Part shown: positions 5,516 to 7,976 of the stretch, in pieces | Position numbering within the stretch: position 1 is the stretch's first letter | How the letters are laid out: each line of letters begins with the position of its first letter | Source of the DNA: Planctomycetota bacterium | Lineage (GTDB): Bacteria; Planctomycetota; Phycisphaerae; Sedimentisphaerales; Anaerohalosphaeraceae | Direction of reading: 5' to 3' | DNA length: 7,976 bases | Assembly: GCA_021160785.1 (NCBI GenBank) | Contig: JAGHBX010000495.1 | Location: 1-7,976 of the forward strand | The notes under the pieces: model-generated | Databases searched by the model: none | Told to the model about the DNA's origin: nothing | What the model saw: only the letters and a program-made list of their open reading frames with translations | Program-made: the position numbers and the translations under genes

Positions 5516-6762
5516 GCCCTTTGTGCCAAAGCCATATTATTTATGTCTAATAAAGGAATTTTTGACAGGTATCTCCGTTGACTGTTAACAAAAACGCTTT
5601 CATTGTATGGTGTACCGGTTCGCTTCATGGCCAGAAGAATTTTAAGCCATTTATGAGCAAGTGCTCGCAGGGCCTCATGGTGATTATGGCCCGAATCCCG
5701 TTGTTTTTGATAATAATTCTGTGCCCAAGGACACTGAAATCGCGATTTGTCGGCAAACAGTTGCAAGGTGCGGCGGGCGAATTTCCAACAGCCCCGCCGA
5801 AAATGCACGACGTGGGATTTGCCACTGGCCTTGGTTACAGGGGCGGTCCCCATCAGGGCGCGAGCCTGGCTAACATCGTCAAATCGTTGCGGATCGCGAC
5901 CCAGGCAGGCCAACAACGCCGGTGCCAGGACCTTACCGGCCCCGGGCAGCGAGCGAATCCAATTGGATTCGGGAAGGTTATCAAGATCTTTAGTGATCTG
6001 CAGGTCACGTTGAGCTATTTCATCAATGAGCATTCTCAGGCTGCGGGCAAGATAACAAATCAGCGTTTTCTTGGCTTGCTGCAGATGCTCAGCTACCGGC
6101 AAGACTGGTTGCTTCAGAATCGCTACCATCTCCTCGAAACGTCTTGGGTTGGGATAGTGATGACGTTTGAGCCAGTTGATCAATCGTCGTTCACTCAAAG
6201 CAAGCATCTGGTTTTGGGTGGGAAACTGTTCCAGGAATTGCAGAGCGATCTGACTGTCGAGTCCACCAAAAAGCCCCAGAAAGGCCGGGTAATGGCATTT
6301 CAGAACACTTTTCAGTTCGTTGAGCTTGGCAGTACATTCTTCCCTCAGCCGGAGTCGATCCTGGCAAGCCACCCGCAAAGCAATGATCTCTGGGGCATCA
6401 GGCTGCAAAGGTTTAAGGTCCCGGTGAAACGTCAGCAAAAACATGGCCAATACTTTCCGATCAATTTTGTCCGTCTTGACTCCGTTTGCCGAGAGAGCTT
6501 TGCGGAAAGAATCAACCGATTTAGGATTGACCGGGTACACACCGTAGCCGCGATCCAGCAATGCCTGTACCCAGGCACCATGCGAAGTTTCAATCGCGAT
6601 ACCAATTTCGCCCGGCAAAGCATGGACTTCCAATTTCATAAACATCTCCGTCAGCCCATCCACACTCGGGGCAACTTGTCCTTGGGCCAGGATATCACCA
6701 TCAGCATTACGCATATGGTAGTCCAAAATACTATCGCTCCAATCGATTCCGACAAACAACAT
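5512..6762 (-). CDS. IS110-family transposase (DEDD plus serine recombinase-like)
   Basis: 416 residues, apparently intact. The N-terminal RuvC-like DEDD domain (Pfam DEDD_Tnp_IS110) shows D7 in FVGIDWSD, E58 in AIETSHGAW and D98/D101 in KTDKIDRK. A helical coiled segment covers about 130-260. The C-terminal Transposase_20 domain has SLPGAGKVLAPALLA (271-285), then GTAPVTKASGKSHVVHFRRG (305-324) with the likely catalytic serine S313. The protein cuts and rejoins DNA through a serine intermediate and is guided by the bridge RNA coded just upstream at 6948-6792. AAAGGAGG lies 7 nt before the ATG. Compared with compact family members of about 330-400 residues, the C-terminal tail after 390 is slightly long, and its last codons overlap the TTGACA of the junction promoter. 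A 537-residue open frame on the opposite strand is an antisense shadow. Confidence 0.93.
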   Translation of the reverse strand: MLFVGIDWSDSILDYHMRNADGDILAQGQVAPSVDGLTEMFMKLEVHALPGEIGIAIETSHGAWVQALLDRGYGVYPVNPKSVDSFRKALSANGVKTDKIDRKVLAMFLLTFHRDLKPLQPDAPEIIALRVACQDRLRLREECTAKLNELKSVLKCHYPAFLGLFGGLDSQIALQFLEQFPTQNQMLALSERRLINWLKRHHYPNPRRFEEMVAILKQPVLPVAEHLQQAKKTLICYLARSLRMLIDEIAQRDLQITKDLDNLPESNWIRSLPGAGKVLAPALLACLGRDPQRFDDVSQARALMGTAPVTKASGKSHVVHFRRGCWKFARRTLQLFADKSRFQCPWAQNYYQKQRDSGHNHHEALRALAHKWLKILLAMKRTGTPYNESVFVNSQRRYLSKIPLLDINNMALAQRA

Positions 6763-6791
6763 TCTAAAGCCTCCTTTCTGGAAGTTTTTAT

Positions 6792-6948
6792 TCTCGCCGG
6801 GCCGGACGGCAGTGGCAGCCTCATAAAAGCCCTCGAAGGGCAGCGGTCTATTGTCCCTGCAAGCCGTCGGAATGGGTGCGGGCCGGTCGGTCTATCCTTA
6901 GCCTTCGAAGGGCTGGGCAACGAGGACCTGACCCCGCACCCGGCGAGA
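6792..6948 (-). ncRNA. IS110 bridge RNA with target-binding and donor-binding loops
   Basis: About 157 nt in minus-strand sense, closed by TCTCGCCGGG (6801-6792 complement) pairing with CCCGGCGAGA, a 10-bp perfect inverted pair. Stem-loop 1 is closed by GGGTGCGGG/CCCGCACCC (6941-6933 with 6882-6874, 9 bp perfect) and holds an internal loop around an apical AGCC..GGCT hairpin. Its left strand has CGUUGCCC (6922-6915, left target guide) and its right strand GGAUAGAC (6897-6890, right target guide). Stem-loop 2 is closed by GACGGC/GCCGUC and capped by GCCCUUCGAGGGC (6841-6829). Its left strand has AUAGACCG (6851-6844, left donor guide) and its right strand UUAUGAGG (6826-6819, right donor guide). 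Every guide matches its DNA partner over 8 nt. The two closing stems at the 5' end share three bases, so exact termini are approximate. The first stem may form at the expense of part of the outer one. Confidence 0.85.
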
Positions 6949-7025
6949 TTTCAATTAACAGATTTCACAAAAACTCACAGAAAGAAAAAGTACCAAAAAG
7001 AAAGAATACTACTACTATTGTTTTT

Positions 7026-7046
7026 TATGCTTATATGTATAGCATA
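7026..7046 (-). promoter_or_regulatory. Left-end hairpin and -10-like boxes of the IS110 element
   Basis: TATGCT (7026-7031) and AGCATA (7041-7046) are perfect 6-bp arms around 9 nt, beginning 8 nt inside the left end. The same bases in minus-strand sense hold TATGCT and TATACA, the candidate -10 boxes for a promoter formed with the TTGACA of the right end. The palindrome could also be a transposase or regulator site. Confidence 0.4.
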
Positions 7047-7054
7047 CGTTATGA

Positions 7055-7062
7055 GGGCAACG
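7055..7062 (-). other. Left target half-site of the IS110 element
   Basis: In minus-strand sense this reads CGTTGC-CC, identical to the bridge RNA segment CGUUGCCC (6922-6915), which would pair with the opposite DNA strand. The first base inside the element follows at 7054. Confidence 0.75.
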
Positions 7063-7104
7063 CTGGGAAGCGAACCGAGCGCCTCGACAGTGGCATACAG
7101 CATG

Positions 7105-7151
7105 GGGCGGTATCTTCGTGGTACCGCCCATATACCAGCCATATATGCTGG
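7105..7151. other. Two adjacent stem-loops downstream of the secreted hypothetical gene
   Basis: GGGCGGTA (7105-7112) pairs perfectly with TACCGCCC (7122-7129) around a 9-nt loop, and CCAGC (7135-7139) with GCTGG (7147-7151) around 7 nt. They lie past the stop of the minus-strand gene at 7211-7519. No T-run follows on either strand, so they are not typical terminators; they may protect the 3' end of the transcript or be part of a small repeat. Confidence 0.5.
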
Positions 7152-7210
7152 CGCCCACAATGCGATAAATCCATCTTTTCCATGGCCTTAACCCTTAGAA
7201 TGTCGTTAAA

Positions 7211-7519
7211 TCAACCAACTTTATTGGAGTTGAACCTGATATTAAGGAACTTGTAGTATGAGAATATATGCCTATTACGCCAGTGCTGCTCGTAACTTAC
7301 GGGATTGCTAAGTGTACCGAATCGAACCTTTTTAAAATCAGCTAATTCGAAAGTAAAGCCACACTGACTGGTTTCAATGGCGAATATATCAGCTCTATGG
7401 TCACTACTATATTTTCTCCAACCGTTCGGCGAGCAACTAAAAGTGTAAGCACTGCCAGCAGCGTTCAACTCTTCTGTAACTATCCCCAGCAATAGTAACA
7501 CCAAGATTGCATTTCTCAT
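7211..7519 (-). CDS. Small secreted protein of unknown function
   Basis: 102 residues, not recognised. The N-terminus MRNAILVLLLLGIV is a clear hydrophobic signal segment with likely cleavage near 20-23 (ELNA/AGSA). The mature part is about 80 residues with two cysteines (C29, C53) that could form one disulfide, a run of alternating hydrophobic residues around GFTFELADFKKVRF, and a basic aromatic end (HIFSYYKFLNIRF). The start lies 6 nt after the stop of the fucosidase-like gene, so the two are probably co-transcribed. No ribosome binding site is visible upstream, and translation may depend on coupling to the preceding stop. The C-terminal 20 residues look less protein-like, so the frame may be a decayed remnant. 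Confidence 0.45.
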   Translation of the reverse strand: MRNAILVLLLLGIVTEELNAAGSAYTFSCSPNGWRKYSSDHRADIFAIETSQCGFTFELADFKKVRFGTLSNPVSYEQHWRNRHIFSYYKFLNIRFNSNKVG

Positions 7520-7525
7520 AAATAA

Positions 7526-7976
7526 TCAGTCTACAAATGTAAAATGTATGGCCTTTAGACTGGCCTCTGCCAGATTGCCTTCGAGACATGAAACACTCAC
7601 TTTATATTTCCCGGTTTTTGGGAAGTTAATCCATCCTATGGGAAATTTCTGATAGTTGTGCGAAGAGTTCTGCTGGTTCTGTATGTGCTGTTCCCCCTCA
7701 ATATCCACGCCCCACACAATGCGCCCCTTGCCGCTGTAAGTAAGTTCAACGTTGTAATAGCCCGGCTCAAGGACATCGACTTCCCAACTGGCCATGCCGC
7801 CTTCTTCCCATTTCCAGACTCGTACAACATGCTTCCACTCTCCAAACTTCTCCATCCATGACTTTCTTTCCTTTTTGGCGCCCGTCACATCGGAAAACTG
7901 CGCGAGTATCGTTGTTTCAGCCGCAGGGTCTATTTCCCAACAAGGATCAATGTCAGGCTGCCCATCAAGCTCCACC
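7526..7976 (-). CDS. C-terminal part of a probable GH29 alpha-L-fucosidase (runs off the window)
   Basis: 149 residues or more, open to the right edge; the GTG at 7975 is probably an internal valine codon. The segment ETTILAQFSDVTGAKKERKS, then WMEKFGEWKHVVRVWKW and WEVDVLEPGYYNVELTYSG, is recalled as typical of the beta-sandwich domain that follows the catalytic barrel in GH29 alpha-L-fucosidases of Planctomycetota and Bacteroidota. It ends IGWINFPKTGKYKVSVSCLEG with alternating strands, as in carbohydrate-binding modules. Such enzymes remove terminal L-fucose from glycans outside the cytoplasm. The catalytic Asp and acid/base lie outside the window, so the assignment rests on the accessory domain alone; a sulfatase or another glycosidase carrying the same domain is possible. 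It is followed after 6 nt by a small secreted gene. Confidence 0.6.
   Translation of the reverse strand, partial: VELDGQPDIDPCWEIDPAAETTILAQFSDVTGAKKERKSWMEKFGEWKHVVRVWKWEEGGMASWEVDVLEPGYYNVELTYSGKGRIVWGVDIEGEQHIQNQQNSSHNYQKFPIGWINFPKTGKYKVSVSCLEGNLAEASLKAIHFTFVD

Larger units (their letters stand above)
5504..7056 (-). mobile_element. Complete IS110-group insertion sequence with CC core
   Basis: In minus-strand sense the element starts at 7054 (TCATAACG) and ends at 5506 (CATAGA), flanked on both sides by the dinucleotide CC (7056-7055 and 5505-5504). The body is 1549 bp, or 1551 bp with one core copy, within the usual IS110 range. The ends were placed because the four guide segments of its bridge RNA match the four half-sites at exactly these positions. 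It has a 292-nt left end before the transposase and only 6 nt after the stop, the arrangement of the IS110 group rather than IS1111, which carries its RNA downstream. No terminal inverted repeats or long target duplication are seen, as expected for the family. The two CC copies place the ends to within one base in the left-hand CCC run. Confidence 0.85.

Noticed and set aside
6975..7160. 61-residue minus-strand frame
   Set aside because: It crosses the IS110 left end, starts without a ribosome binding site and ends in low-complexity Phe/Ser-rich sequence.
5578..7191. 537-residue open frame on the plus strand
   Set aside because: It is antisense to the IS110 transposase, lacks a ribosome binding site and recognisable motifs, and runs across the element's left end into host DNA.
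1..7976. CRISPR array, tRNA, rRNA, phage or toxin-antitoxin genes
   Set aside because: No regularly spaced repeats, no cloverleaf or rRNA signature, and no recognisable defence or phage protein in any frame.

Overview
The window looks like an accessory stretch of a Planctomycetota genome, most likely Phycisphaerae or a relative. That reading rests on the combination of a PEP-CTERM sorting tail, a dockerin-like pair of calcium-binding repeats with the Cys/Trp spacer common in that phylum, and the C-terminal end of a probable GH29 alpha-L-fucosidase. It is an inference from gene content; no rRNA or tRNA gene is present.

Left half (1-4257): two copies of the same two-gene cassette lie on opposite strands around a gene-free centre (1661-2396). 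Each cassette has a small secreted protein ending in an identical 25-residue Pro/Arg/Tyr tail, plus a larger secreted protein that looks like an alpha/alpha-toroid (QxxxGxW motif). Cassette A (minus strand) runs toroid then small protein and ends at a strong terminator at the left edge. Cassette B (plus strand) runs small protein then toroid. The toroid of A ends in a PEP-CTERM anchor and that of B in a dockerin-like module, so homologous bodies carry different surface-attachment tails. The shared tail is coded by DNA differing at 10 third-codon positions and at no amino acid. The function is unknown; I infer an exported or cell-surface pair.

Middle (4258-7056): two insertion sequences. An IS30-family transposase gene is interrupted by one in-frame amber codon at a Trp-like position, just before the catalytic Glu. 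Next to it is an IS110-family element with an intact DEDD/serine-type transposase. Its 292-nt 5' non-coding end folds as a bridge RNA. All four expected 8-nt guides (left target, right target, left donor, right donor) match the two flanks and the two element ends exactly, so the element ends, the CC core and the pre-insertion target can be read from the sequence.

Right end (7057-7976): a short stretch with two hairpins, a small secreted protein of unknown function, and the C-terminal part of a probable alpha-L-fucosidase that enters from beyond the window. Both of these genes are on the minus strand.
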